The notes under the pieces are model-generated. The model had not been told where the DNA came from, searched no databases, and saw only the letters and a list, made by a program, of their open reading frames with translations. Below are positions 1 to 6,760 of a DNA stretch of 17,823 nt, piece by piece. The stretch comes from an uncultured Ignavibacteriales bacterium (GTDB lineage Bacteria; Bacteroidota; Ignavibacteria; Ignavibacteriales; Ignavibacteriaceae), in contig CAJXGP010000007.1 of the NCBI GenBank assembly GCA_913053915.1, positions 1 through 17,823 of the forward strand. The letters are read 5' to 3'. Each line of letters opens with the position of its first letter. The first letter of the stretch is position 1. The translations under genes were made by a program, and so were the position numbers.

Positions 1-47
1 ATTGGTGTGAAAAACCCGCCGAAACGCAATGAGAGAGTACTTAACTT

Positions 48-106
48 ATCCTTAGACCCCCGATGCATTTTATCGGAGATTCGGTATGAATTCTTTATAA
101 CGTTAG
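48..106. repeat. Dispersed 59-nt hairpin repeat, copy 1
   Basis: This stretch matches 1240-1297 almost base for base over 58-59 nt. Both start ATCCTTAGACCCC and end in GTTAG. Inside is a hairpin with arms 58-64 (CCCCGAT) and 72-78 (ATCGGAG), one mismatched pair, around a loop GCATTTT that is identical in both copies. It lies just beyond the 3' end of the HEPN gene, as copy 2 does for the VapC gene. It could act as a terminator for the minus-strand operon, or be part of a recombination site; the sequence alone does not decide. Confidence 0.7.
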
Positions 107-113
107 GACGTAA

Positions 114-509
114 TTAACTCTCAATAATCTCCATTACCTTTTCGTATATTTTCCTATCTGTCTCATAAAATTCTTTCACTTTTTTTATGGATGGTATACC
201 TTCAGGTATTAACCCAGCATCACTAGGATACCTCGTATCTATATATACATCATTTATTTGTGCCAATATATCCTCATCTATTTCCATTTCTTTTCCCTTT
301 TCAAGAATCATTCCATACAGTTTCTCTAAATCATGTATCCTCGGTATCTTCTCTCCATCATTTTCCAATATAGCTTTTAACGATTTCTCCACTGCTTGAT
401 GAATGTGAAATGCTACACTCTGGGTTAGCAACTCTTCCCCAAGTAATTTCTCCGCAGATAATAAATCTACCTTCGCATATCTAAGCCACTCTTTAACTTG
501 CCTTTTCAT
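114..509 (-). CDS. HEPN domain protein (toxin partner of MNT/HEPN pair)
   Basis: This 131-residue, mostly helical protein is of the HEPN family (PF05168 type). Visible family marks are the helix with H35, H37, Q38, E41, K42 and K45 (form HxHQAxEKxLKA), an HDL triplet at 59-61, and a DTRYPSD segment at 91-97. This type carries the TRYP-style motif; the strict RX4-6H RNase motif of HepT toxins is not obvious, so nuclease activity cannot be asserted. It is encoded directly after the nucleotidyltransferase, with its ATG inside that gene's end (17 nt overlap), so translation is probably coupled. In characterised pairs the MNT protein neutralises the HEPN toxin by adding AMP or by binding. The family call is firm; the toxin role is inferred from pairing. 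Confidence 0.85.
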   Translation of the reverse strand: MKRQVKEWLRYAKVDLLSAEKLLGEELLTQSVAFHIHQAVEKSLKAILENDGEKIPRIHDLEKLYGMILEKGKEMEIDEDILAQINDVYIDTRYPSDAGLIPEGIPSIKKVKEFYETDRKIYEKVMEIIES

Positions 510-846
510 ACACTACTTTTCCAGTTTCTCTTATCTCTTTCGAAAATGAACTCTCACTTCTCATAAACTCTTCATACTCAGGCAAAGTAAATACCAAAAT
601 ATCTATTGCTACTTTCCTATTGATTTCTCTTATTGCCTTTCTAATCTTAAGTTTCATTTCTATTTTTTCATCATAACTTGCTGGTATTCTATTCTCATCC
701 AGAACAATTAATAAATCCAAATCGCTATTTTCGTTAAGGGTTTTATTTATATACGAACCAAATACCATTACAATCTTAGGTTGTATTTTCCTTAAAGCCT
801 TTAGTATTTCGATAATATACTTTTCGTATTCTCTTTGTTTATTCAT
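493..846 (-). CDS. MNT-type minimal nucleotidyltransferase (antitoxin partner of HEPN)
   Basis: This 117-residue protein belongs to the DNA polymerase beta-like minimal nucleotidyltransferase superfamily (MntA type). The metal-binding signature is present: G30-S31, then D42 and D44 in the form NSDLDLLIV, and a third acidic residue D82 in the strand AIDILVF. All three catalytic aspartates are kept, so it is probably active. The ATG at 846-844 gives the usual family length. It is the first gene of a two-gene minus-strand operon and overlaps the HEPN gene by 17 nt. A TATAAT-like hexamer lies close upstream on the minus strand, but I could not fix a full promoter. In studied systems this protein transfers nucleotides to its HEPN partner; the substrate here is not known. 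Confidence 0.87.
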   Translation of the reverse strand: MNKQREYEKYIIEILKALRKIQPKIVMVFGSYINKTLNENSDLDLLIVLDENRIPASYDEKIEMKLKIRKAIREINRKVAIDILVFTLPEYEEFMRSESSFSKEIRETGKVVYEKAS

Positions 847-936
847 ATCTTATTCCATTATACAGTGTAATATTAGTATACCATTTTTTTAATCATTTAC
901 CTAGCTCTTTTGAAAGATAATTCCCTCTACCGCGCT

Positions 937-969
937 CTAACGGCATCGCAAATAATTTGTTCGCCTGCT
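937..969. repeat. Upstream flanking block of toxin-antitoxin modules, copy 1
   Basis: The segment begins CTAACGGC and ends CGCCTGCT. Its partner at 2061-2089 has the same two ends and a similar middle (ATCGC against GTTGC after the first eight bases). Each copy sits upstream of the first gene of a toxin-antitoxin operon. The CTAAC end is the inverse of the GTTAG that closes the 59-nt repeat on the other side of each module, so each module lies between GTTAG and CTAAC. Confidence 0.5.
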
Positions 970-1045
970 TGACCTGCAGTTTTTTTTCGGGGAAGATCGA
1001 TGACAAGTTACATTGTTCACGCCAAAAGTTATGCAAACAGTAGTT

Positions 1046-1063
1046 ATCCGGCAGCTGCCGGAT
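1046..1063. repeat. Perfect 18-nt palindrome
   Basis: ATCCGGCAGCTGCCGGAT is identical to its reverse complement. Imperfect outer arms (CAGTAGTTA on the left, TAACTGCTG on the right, offset by about 7 nt) could lengthen the structure. No T-tract follows, so it is not a standard terminator. It may be a protein-binding site or part of a folded recombination site. Confidence 0.6.
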
Positions 1064-1239
1064 TCATTGTAACTGCTGCTTGCCGGTTAATTTAAACTTA
1101 CTTTCAAATCTGAAACTACAAACTTAAACTAAATTATGCAACTTACTTTTTACAATTCGACTTATACCGATTCAGCGACCGAATTAATTTGCCGGTTGAA
1201 CTACCCTGCCTACGTTATTACTTCGGCGGGGCTTAGCTC

Positions 1240-1297
1240 ATCCTTAGACCCCGGTGCATTTTATCGGGGATTCGGTATGAATCTTTTATAGCGTTAG
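1240..1297. repeat. Dispersed 58-nt hairpin repeat, copy 2
   Basis: Second copy of the repeat at 48-106. The hairpin arms are 1249-1255 (CCCCGGT) and 1263-1269 (ATCGGGG), with a G·T pair at the sixth position, around the loop GCATTTT. Relative to copy 1, a mismatched pair becomes C-G here and an A-T pair becomes G·T, so pairing is largely kept while the sequence changes. It lies about 40 nt beyond the stop codon of the VapC gene. Confidence 0.7.
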
Positions 1298-1335
1298 CAA
1301 CTGGAAGACTATAACTATTATTTATAATTAAACGA

Positions 1336-1725
1336 TTATGGATATTTAAGTAATTTAAGTTCTTCGATAAATCTATAATCTTTTTGGTTTTTTGAAAGGA
1401 AAGGAATATTTAAGACAATTGCTGTCGAAGCAATAATAGCATCGGGAATCAGTAGTCCATGGCTTAAACGGTATTTCGTAAGTGATTCAACTGCTTTATC
1501 AGATATTTCTTCAGAAACATTTACGATCGAAAATCTTCTTAAAAACTTATTTAATGATTGAAGTTCCCTCTTATTATTGCATCCTACAATAAGCTCCATC
1601 TGAGTGATTAAACTTATCTGTAAGTTTGCCCTTTCTTCCTCAAGTTTCAACCGATTTATGGCACTGATTTCTTTCCGAGCAACATCAATAAGAATATCTG
1701 TATCTATGAGTAAAAAACTGCTCAT
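1336..1725 (-). CDS. VapC-family PIN domain ribonuclease toxin
   Basis: This 129-residue protein has a single PIN domain. Acidic active-site residues are in their usual places: D8 in the opening strand (LLIDTDILID), E44 in the TQMELIVG segment, D95 in PDAIIASTA, and a C-terminal NxxD pair (N113, D116). PIN toxins of this group cut RNA with divalent metal ions, often tRNA or rRNA; the target here cannot be read from sequence. The ATG at 1725-1723 directly follows the antitoxin stop codon with no gap (TAAATG), typical of toxin-antitoxin operons. The length is normal and the active site is complete, so the gene looks intact. Confidence 0.9.
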   Translation of the reverse strand: MSSFLLIDTDILIDVARKEISAINRLKLEEERANLQISLITQMELIVGCNNKRELQSLNKFLRRFSIVNVSEEISDKAVESLTKYRLSHGLLIPDAIIASTAIVLNIPFLSKNQKDYRFIEELKLLKYP

Positions 1726-1962
1726 TTAATCAACCCATTCTGATTTTCGAAGATTTCTAACCCACGACGTACTATCTTTCATTTCAGTTCTATTTTTCCA
1801 CATACCTATAAATTTTTCATTCTCAAGATTCACTTTCACATTTTGACGACGTTCCGGAAAGCGATTTTTCTTACTTTTTAAGAAATCTATAAAATCAAGA
1901 ACCTCTCTTTTTTCATTTTTTGAGAGGCTCTCTAATTTTTTTAATAATAATTCCGAATTCAT
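1726..1962 (-). CDS. DUF2281-type antitoxin for VapC
   Basis: From the chosen ATG at 1962-1960 the protein has 78 residues. The N-terminal helices (MNSELLLKKLESLSKNEKRE) form the DUF2281-like part, followed by a basic linker and a C-terminal segment at 51-76 with the family pattern FxGMWKxRxxMKDSxxWVRxLRxxEW, which binds the PIN toxin in related systems. The frame is open back to an ATG at 2052, but the extra 30 residues are a hydrophobic, tyrosine-rich run unlike the family, and a purine-rich AAAGAGAA stands just before the shorter start. I therefore prefer 1962. The gene abuts the VapC gene. Such antitoxins usually repress their own operon; no operator could be pinned down. Confidence 0.83.
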   Translation of the reverse strand: MNSELLLKKLESLSKNEKREVLDFIDFLKSKKNRFPERRQNVKVNLENEKFIGMWKNRTEMKDSTSWVRNLRKSEWVD

Positions 1963-2303
1963 ATTATTGTTCTCTTTACCTTTTACTTCTGAAAGAAAAT
2001 AAATATAATAATAAAAAGCAAGCAAAGTTTCTACCAAAACATTAAGAATCAACGAGGCTGCTAACGGCGTTGCCGATAAGCCGCCTGCTCCGATTTATTC
2101 CGATATTTTTTATCGGGATATTTTTTATCAGAGTCCGCCCAACAAGAACCGCTCAATTTAAATTAAACTTGATAAATTCTGCAAATTTGCTTTTTACAAT
2201 ATATTTATAGAATAAATGAAATCATTTTTTTATATTCATATTTTTAATTATTAAATATATGAACTTTTCCGACAGATTATAATAATTCCAAAATTTTATA
2301 CTT
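1963..2303. other. Divergent intergenic region between antitoxin and kup
   Basis: This 341 bp stretch must carry the start signals for the minus-strand toxin-antitoxin operon and the plus-strand kup gene. It contains the flanking block at 2061-2089, a hairpin at 2100-2116 (CCGATA/TATCGG, loop of five T), and a 13-nt direct repeat (GATATTTTTTATC at 2102-2114 and 2117-2129). From about 2200 to 2303 it is extremely AT-rich. No riboswitch fold was recognised in front of kup. Confidence 0.55.
2061..2089. repeat. Upstream flanking block of toxin-antitoxin modules, copy 2
   Basis: Begins CTAACGGC and ends CGCCTGCT, like the block at 937-969, and stands upstream of the DUF2281/VapC operon in the same relative position. 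Beyond it (towards kup) comes a second shared patch near 2181-2200 that resembles 1138-1156. The repeat structure ends about 100 nt before kup, marking the right edge of the cassette-like region. Confidence 0.5.
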
Positions 2304-4124
2304 ATGCAAAAGAACGATAAATTTTCATCATTTAAAGAAATTATACAAGCTATGGGACTTGTATTTGGGGATATCGGAACAAGTCCAATTTATACACTTA
2401 CAGTTATTTTTACACTTACCGCTCCGACGAGAGAAAATTTAATGGGGGTTTTATCTCTTTTGTTTTGGACTCTTGTAATGCTTGTGACTGTAGAATATGC
2501 ATGGCTGGCAATGAGTTTAAGTATTAAAGGCGAAGGTGGGATAATAGTTCTAAAGGAAGTTTTAGCCAGCAGCGTTAAAACAGGCAGAAAAGCAGCGTTC
2601 GCAACATTCTTGGGATTTCTCGGTGTTTCCCTGCTTATGGGAGACGGCGTTATAACACCGGCTATAAGTATATTATCGGCAGTTGAAGGTTTACAGTTAC
2701 TACCGGGAATCGGTAATATCTCCGTAACAACAATTATCATTGCTACATGTTTAATTACAATCATTCTATTTGCCTTTCAATATCGCGGGACAGATAAAGT
2801 TTCCCGTTTGTTTGGTCCTATAATGGTAATTTGGTTTTTGTCTTTATTTGTGTCCGGACTTTATTCAATTTCGTTTGGACCAAGTGTTTTACTTGCATTA
2901 AGCCCGCATTACGCAATCGAATTTATGTTGCATAACGGTTTATCAGGTTTCTTTGTATTGAGCGAGGTAATTTTGTGTGCTACCGGCGGCGAAGCGCTTT
3001 ATGCCGATATGGGACATTTGGGAAGCCAACCGATTCGTCATGCATGGTATTTTGTTTTCTTTGCTTTGGTAATTAATTACTTTGGGCAAGGCGCTTTTAT
3101 GATATCTCACAATGTACACGATTTTGTACTTTTTGTAATGGTGAAATCAATAGCCGGATATTTATATGTACCGTTCTTAATATTAACTTTGTTTGCTACT
3201 ATTATCGCTTCTCAAGCAATGATCAGCGCCGTCATGTCGTTAGTTTATCAAGGAATTACAACCCGTGTGTTTCCTTTGATGAAAGTAAAATACACCTCCA
3301 GCCAATTGAAGTCTCAAATCTATATCGGAAGTGTTAATTGGATACTACTAATTGCAGTTTTATTTATGATTCTGTTATTCCGGAAATCGGAAAATTTAGC
3401 TGCAGCTTACGGACTGGCTGTAACGGCAACGATGACTATCAGCGCTATGTTTATGATTTGGATTTTTAAAATTAAAAAACACAAATTAAAAATGTTTGTA
3501 GCGGTATTGGTTTTTATTACCGATTTCTTTTTCCTGATTGCGGTTTTTAATAAAATACCTCACGGTGGCTATTGGTCACTTGTAATTGCGGCAATCCCGT
3601 TCTTTATAATTCAACTATGGTCAAAGGGCGGACAATCAATGCATAAATCTTTTAAACCGCTTCCAATTGATACTTTTTTAGTGGGCTATGAACAAATCTA
3701 CAAATTGGGGAATAATATAAAGGGGACTGCGCTGTTTTTTACAAAAAATATCCATGAAATTCCTCCGTATATGGTTCATTGTATTATTAGAGGAAATATT
3801 ATTTATGAAAGTAATATTTTAGTTTCTATAATTACTACCGATAATCCATACGGAGTTAAGTTTAATATGATCGAAAAAATTGCAGCCGGCTTATCGGCTA
3901 TCAAAATTCATGTCGGGTATATGGAAATTCTCGATCTTCCAACTTTACTGAAAGAGAATAATATCTCGGAAAAAGTAATCTTTTACGGTGTTGAAGAGAT
4001 TATTACCAGTAAGCCTTTGCTGAAAATGTATGCTTTCTTAAGACTTATTACACCGTCTTTCGTTAAATTTTATAAGCTACCTTATTATAGGTTGCACGGA
4101 GTTTTAACCAGATTGGAATTATAA
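2304..4124 (+). CDS. kup: Kup-family potassium uptake protein
   Basis: This 606-residue inner-membrane protein brings in K+, probably by H+ symport as described for the Kup/HAK/KUP family. The N-terminal signature LVFGDIGTSPIYTL lies at about 19-32. About twelve membrane segments fill residues 15-450, with the conserved DGVITPAISILSAVEG stretch near 114-129 and YGLAVTATM near 370. A soluble C-terminal domain follows (about 460-606). The length is normal for bacterial Kup proteins (about 600-630). No strong Shine-Dalgarno sequence precedes the ATG. The gene stands alone: the toxin-antitoxin operon diverges upstream, and a gap of nearly 500 bp follows. Its GDIGTSP signature and overall length make the family firm. 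Confidence 0.95.
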   Translation: MQKNDKFSSFKEIIQAMGLVFGDIGTSPIYTLTVIFTLTAPTRENLMGVLSLLFWTLVMLVTVEYAWLAMSLSIKGEGGIIVLKEVLASSVKTGRKAAFATFLGFLGVSLLMGDGVITPAISILSAVEGLQLLPGIGNISVTTIIIATCLITIILFAFQYRGTDKVSRLFGPIMVIWFLSLFVSGLYSISFGPSVLLALSPHYAIEFMLHNGLSGFFVLSEVILCATGGEALYADMGHLGSQPIRHAWYFVFFALVINYFGQGAFMISHNVHDFVLFVMVKSIAGYLYVPFLILTLFATIIASQAMISAVMSLVYQGITTRVFPLMKVKYTSSQLKSQIYIGSVNWILLIAVLFMILLFRKSENLAAAYGLAVTATMTISAMFMIWIFKIKKHKLKMFVAVLVFITDFFFLIAVFNKIPHGGYWSLVIAAIPFFIIQLWSKGGQSMHKSFKPLPIDTFLVGYEQIYKLGNNIKGTALFFTKNIHEIPPYMVHCIIRGNIIYESNILVSIITTDNPYGVKFNMIEKIAAGLSAIKIHVGYMEILDLPTLLKENNISEKVIFYGVEEIITSKPLLKMYAFLRLITPSFVKFYKLPYYRLHGVLTRLEL

Positions 4125-4612
4125 TTCCCGGCATTTTATAAATTTAAAACATAAAATGAATATGTTGTCCCTAAAAGATTAAACACCGCATAAATCGCGG
4201 TATTATTAATTACTTAAACCGGAGACAGCAAAGCTTTGAAATACAACGGTTAAAAAACAAACTGTGAAAGAGCACATTCTCAATTGTGGCTGTGACACAA
4301 ATCAAATAAAATCTGTGCAAAATAATGATAAATTATATAATTTAGTATTTTCATTATTCAAAAATGATACGGAGCGATATAGATATTGCGTAATGGATAA
4401 TTTGTCGAAATAAATAACTGTATCGTTAAAATTTCATAAAAATAATAGTTTAAAATTCATTTTCGATTTAAAAACTTATTTCCATGCTTCTGAAATTAGA
4501 GGAATATAAGGTACATCCAATTTCGTTTTCTGTGAAAAAAAATGTTTAGGAAAATTCAGCGGTTACAACTCCGATTAGTTTAAAATATTGAATCTATGTT
4601 GTGAAATATAAT
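4125..4612. other. Long intergenic region after kup
   Basis: I see no convincing gene in these 488 bp. A short stem (ACCGC 4185-4189 with GCGGT 4197-4201, 7-nt loop) lacks a T-tract and is at best a weak terminator of kup. A 49-codon reading frame from a GTG at 4264 to a stop at 4413 has no ribosome binding site and no recognisable family. The rest is AT-rich and would have to include the promoter of the following dehydrogenase gene. Confidence 0.5.
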
Positions 4613-5326
4613 ATGAAAAAAGAATTATTGATATTTGGTGCAAACGGAGCATTGGGTAGAGGTCTTACTCAAGTAATGTTGAAGAAGGATTATGATAAAA
4701 TTTATCTTTTCAGTTCTAAATTTGATGAAACAACGAATGAACCTTCGAACGTTGAGAGAATAATAATCCAGGATTTATCGAAAGAAGAAAATGCTGTTGA
4801 TGCATTTAAGAAAGTTTATACTGATAAAAATAAAATACTTTTTCTTTACAGTACAATTGGCGGTTTTGCGGGAGGTAAAACTATTTGGGAATCTGAAGTT
4901 GATGAATGGGATAAAATGTTTGATATGAATTTAAAGACAAACTATTTACTGGCAAAACATTTTGCTAAACTTATACAACAATCCTTTGGAGGTTCAATTT
5001 GTTTTACTGCTGCTTATACGGGAATTCAGGAGGAAGCCGGAAAAGGGAGCTACGGTATTTCAAAAAGCGCACTCATTCATCTCGTAAAAACTTTGGCATT
5101 AGAATCGAAAAAAATTAATTTATCTGTGAATGCTATTGCACCTTATATCATAGACACACCGGCAAATAGACGGTGGATGAAAAAAGAGGATTATTCAGAA
5201 TGGATAAAACCATCGGAGATTGGCGAACTTGTTTACAGTCTTTTTAGTAATTTTCATTTTATATCGGGCAATATAATAAAACTGAAATATAGATTTGAAT
5301 TAAGAGAAGGAATGACAAATTATTAA
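4613..5326 (+). CDS. Short-chain dehydrogenase resembling dihydropteridine reductase
   Basis: This 237-residue SDR-fold oxidoreductase has the nucleotide-binding GANGALG motif at 9-15 and the catalytic YxxxK pair Y147/K151 (YGISKSA). The usual SDR serine position is occupied by Ala in the segment ICFTAAYTG. From memory, quinonoid dihydropteridine reductases of animals also lack this serine, have a GGWAGG segment (here GGFAGG), and carry a C-terminal DTPMNRKSM stretch followed by an acidic residue and SSW (here DTPANRRWM, then SEW). A dihydropteridine reductase-like, NAD(P)H-dependent reductase is therefore the best reading; the substrate is inferred. I chose ATG 4613 because it gives a normal SDR N-terminus; an in-frame GTG at 4601 is the alternative. 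It stands alone between two gaps. Confidence 0.82.
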   Translation: MKKELLIFGANGALGRGLTQVMLKKDYDKIYLFSSKFDETTNEPSNVERIIIQDLSKEENAVDAFKKVYTDKNKILFLYSTIGGFAGGKTIWESEVDEWDKMFDMNLKTNYLLAKHFAKLIQQSFGGSICFTAAYTGIQEEAGKGSYGISKSALIHLVKTLALESKKINLSVNAIAPYIIDTPANRRWMKKEDYSEWIKPSEIGELVYSLFSNFHFISGNIIKLKYRFELREGMTNY

Positions 5327-5358
5327 TGGTAAAAATAGCTGCTTCTTACAATAAATTA

Positions 5359-5387
5359 TTGACTTTGTTTTTCGAAATGTTTATTGT
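5359..5387 (+). promoter_or_regulatory. Putative sigma70-type promoter of the exbB operon
   Basis: TTGACT at 5359-5364 and TATTGT at 5382-5387 are separated by 17 nt, a classical spacing for a housekeeping sigma factor. They lie about 85 nt before the exbB start, in the gap after the dehydrogenase gene. The -10 element is only a four-of-six match in very AT-rich DNA. Confidence 0.35.
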
Positions 5388-5454
5388 TGGAACATATTTT
5401 TAAGAATTTTATTGGAGTTGCTCTCTCCTTTAGAACAAATACATTTAATTATTC

Positions 5455-5461
5455 AGGAGGT
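5455..5461 (+). promoter_or_regulatory. Strong Shine-Dalgarno site of exbB
   Basis: AGGAGGT lies 8 nt before the ATG at 5470. It is one of the strongest ribosome binding sites in the window and fixes the exbB start. Confidence 0.8.
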
Positions 5462-5469
5462 TACCTTTT

Positions 5470-6165
5470 ATGGAATTAATAGCTGTAATTTCATCATTCA
5501 CCTATGTGATTGCACAAGCTGCTCAAAATCAAAGTGCATTAAACTGGTTAGCTGAAAAGTACGTAGCCGGAGGTATTTTCATGCCTCCTATTCTGGCTTG
5601 TTTGATTCTGGGTTTAGCATTTAGTATAGAAAGATTTTGGACTCTTTCAAGAGCTAGAGTTAATACAAAAGAATTTATTGTAAAAATTACACAAACCCTC
5701 AAAGATGAGGGGGTTGAAGCCGCTAAAGAACTTTGCGCCAATACCAGAGGACCTGTAGCATCAATTTTTCATGCCGGACTATTAAGAGTAGATGAAGGCA
5801 TTGAAGCTGCTGAAAAAGCCATTATATCTTATGGTGGAATTGAAATGGGATTTCTGGAAAAAGGTATGATTTGGATTTCTACATTTATCACAATTGCTCC
5901 TATGCTCGGATTTACCGGAACGGTTCAAGGTATGATTGCCGCTTTTGACGCTATCAAAGAAGCAGCCCAAATTTCACCGGCAATTGTTGCCAACGGTATT
6001 GCAATTGCTTTATTAACTACATTATTTGGACTGGTTGTAGCTATGTTGTTGCAAATTTTTTATAATTATTTTGTCTCGAGAATTGATAAACTGGTAGGGG
6101 ATATGGAAGAAAGTTCAGTACAATTAATAGACGTTCTTTACGAATTAGAGAAACAAAAAAAATAA
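5470..6165 (+). CDS. exbB: MotA/TolQ/ExbB proton channel family protein
   Basis: This 231-residue inner-membrane protein belongs to the ExbB/TolQ family, which forms the proton channel that powers TonB- or Tol-type envelope work together with ExbD. Three membrane segments are visible: about 36-57 (PPILACLILGLAFSIERFW), about 132-155 and about 170-198. The family pattern GFTGTVQGMIAAF lies at the second segment, and a long cytoplasmic stretch (58-130) separates the first two. The N-terminus also has a short hydrophobic stretch ending in a glutamine-rich part, common in Bacteroidota-type members. It is first in an operon with two ExbD genes (51 nt, then 16 nt spacing). No tonB gene follows, so it may serve a TonB encoded elsewhere; a Tol-like role cannot be excluded. 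Confidence 0.92.
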   Translation: MELIAVISSFTYVIAQAAQNQSALNWLAEKYVAGGIFMPPILACLILGLAFSIERFWTLSRARVNTKEFIVKITQTLKDEGVEAAKELCANTRGPVASIFHAGLLRVDEGIEAAEKAIISYGGIEMGFLEKGMIWISTFITIAPMLGFTGTVQGMIAAFDAIKEAAQISPAIVANGIAIALLTTLFGLVVAMLLQIFYNYFVSRIDKLVGDMEESSVQLIDVLYELEKQKK

Positions 6166-6216
6166 AGAGAATTTTAATAGCATTGAATTTAATAAATAAA
6201 ATATGAGTATTTCATA

Positions 6217-6744
6217 ATGATTAGGAAAAGAAGTATAACGGAAGCCAATATTCCAAGCAGTTCAATGGCTGATATTGCATTTTTGTTGTTGCTGTTTTTC
6301 TTAGTGGCAACTGTTATTAACGTTGATACAGGTATTGGATTAACACTTCCGAGATATGTTAAAAATATAAAAAATGTAAAGGTGCCGAAAAACAGAATGG
6401 CTGCTTTATTGATAAATGCCAGCGGGGAAGTGCTCTTGGATAATCAACCTATTTCAATGTTTCAAATTAAGAATGTATTAAAAAAGAGAATAGAATCTAA
6501 AATAGATCTGCCAAATGATAAAAAATTAATTGTGTCGGTTAAGACCGACAGGAAAACAAAATATAACACTTATGTTCAAGCTTTGGATCAAATTAAACAA
6601 GCATATTTTGAAACCAGAGATGAATATTCGAATGCTCATTATGGGAAAATTTATAAAAATTTACCTCTTGACGAACAAAAAATTGTTAAAAGTAAAATTC
6701 CAATAATTATTTCACTTGCTGAACCGGAATCTGTTAAAAAATAA
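6217..6744 (+). CDS. exbD: ExbD/TolR family protein, first copy
   Basis: This 175-residue protein has a short cytoplasmic N-terminus, one membrane helix at about 18-38 starting with the proton-relay aspartate D19 (SMADIAFLLLLFF), and a periplasmic ExbD/TolR domain of about 135 residues. It is longer than typical ExbD (about 140), because of an insertion around 125-160 (TRDEYSNAHYGKIYKNL) before the last strand, as seen in many Bacteroidota ExbD proteins. It partners the ExbB upstream and the second ExbD 16 nt downstream. A four-codon reading frame (ATG at 6202) ends in a TAA overlapping the exbD ATG; it may be chance. Confidence 0.9.
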   Translation: MIRKRSITEANIPSSSMADIAFLLLLFFLVATVINVDTGIGLTLPRYVKNIKNVKVPKNRMAALLINASGEVLLDNQPISMFQIKNVLKKRIESKIDLPNDKKLIVSVKTDRKTKYNTYVQALDQIKQAYFETRDEYSNAHYGKIYKNLPLDEQKIVKSKIPIIISLAEPESVKK

Positions 6745-6760
6745 GATTAGAGGATAGATA

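Larger units (their letters stand above)
847..1335. other. Non-coding spacer between the two toxin-antitoxin modules
   Basis: No convincing gene lies in this 489 bp stretch. It holds, in order, the block at 937-969 (CTAACGGC...CGCCTGCT) that recurs upstream of the second module, a perfect 18-nt palindrome at 1046-1063, a segment at 1138-1156 (GCAACTTACTTTTTACAAT) resembling 2181-2200, and the hairpin repeat copy at 1240-1297. It is more GC-rich in patches than the flanking genes. The repeated parts recur around the neighbouring module, so this is better read as recombination-related or regulatory DNA than as a decayed gene. Confidence 0.6.

Noticed and set aside
1963..2052. N-terminal extension of the antitoxin to an upstream ATG at 2052
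   Set aside because: The added 30 residues are hydrophobic and tyrosine-rich and do not fit the family; the ATG at 1962 has a purine-rich stretch before it.
2200..2303. Riboswitch (such as a c-di-AMP type) in front of kup
   Set aside because: The leader is almost entirely A and T, with no conserved helices or terminator-antiterminator pair visible.
2390..2764. Antisense frame within kup, and similar antisense frames within mutS2, accC and the carrier gene
   Set aside because: They lie fully inside well-supported genes and show no family features; they are shadows of the coding frame.
4185..4201. Short ACCGC/GCGGT stem after kup as a terminator
   Set aside because: Only 5 bp and not followed by a T-tract.
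4264..4413. A 49-codon frame from GTG in the gap after kup, with two cysteines close together (NCGCD)
   Set aside because: No ribosome binding site, no family resemblance, and its length is within chance for this AT-rich DNA.
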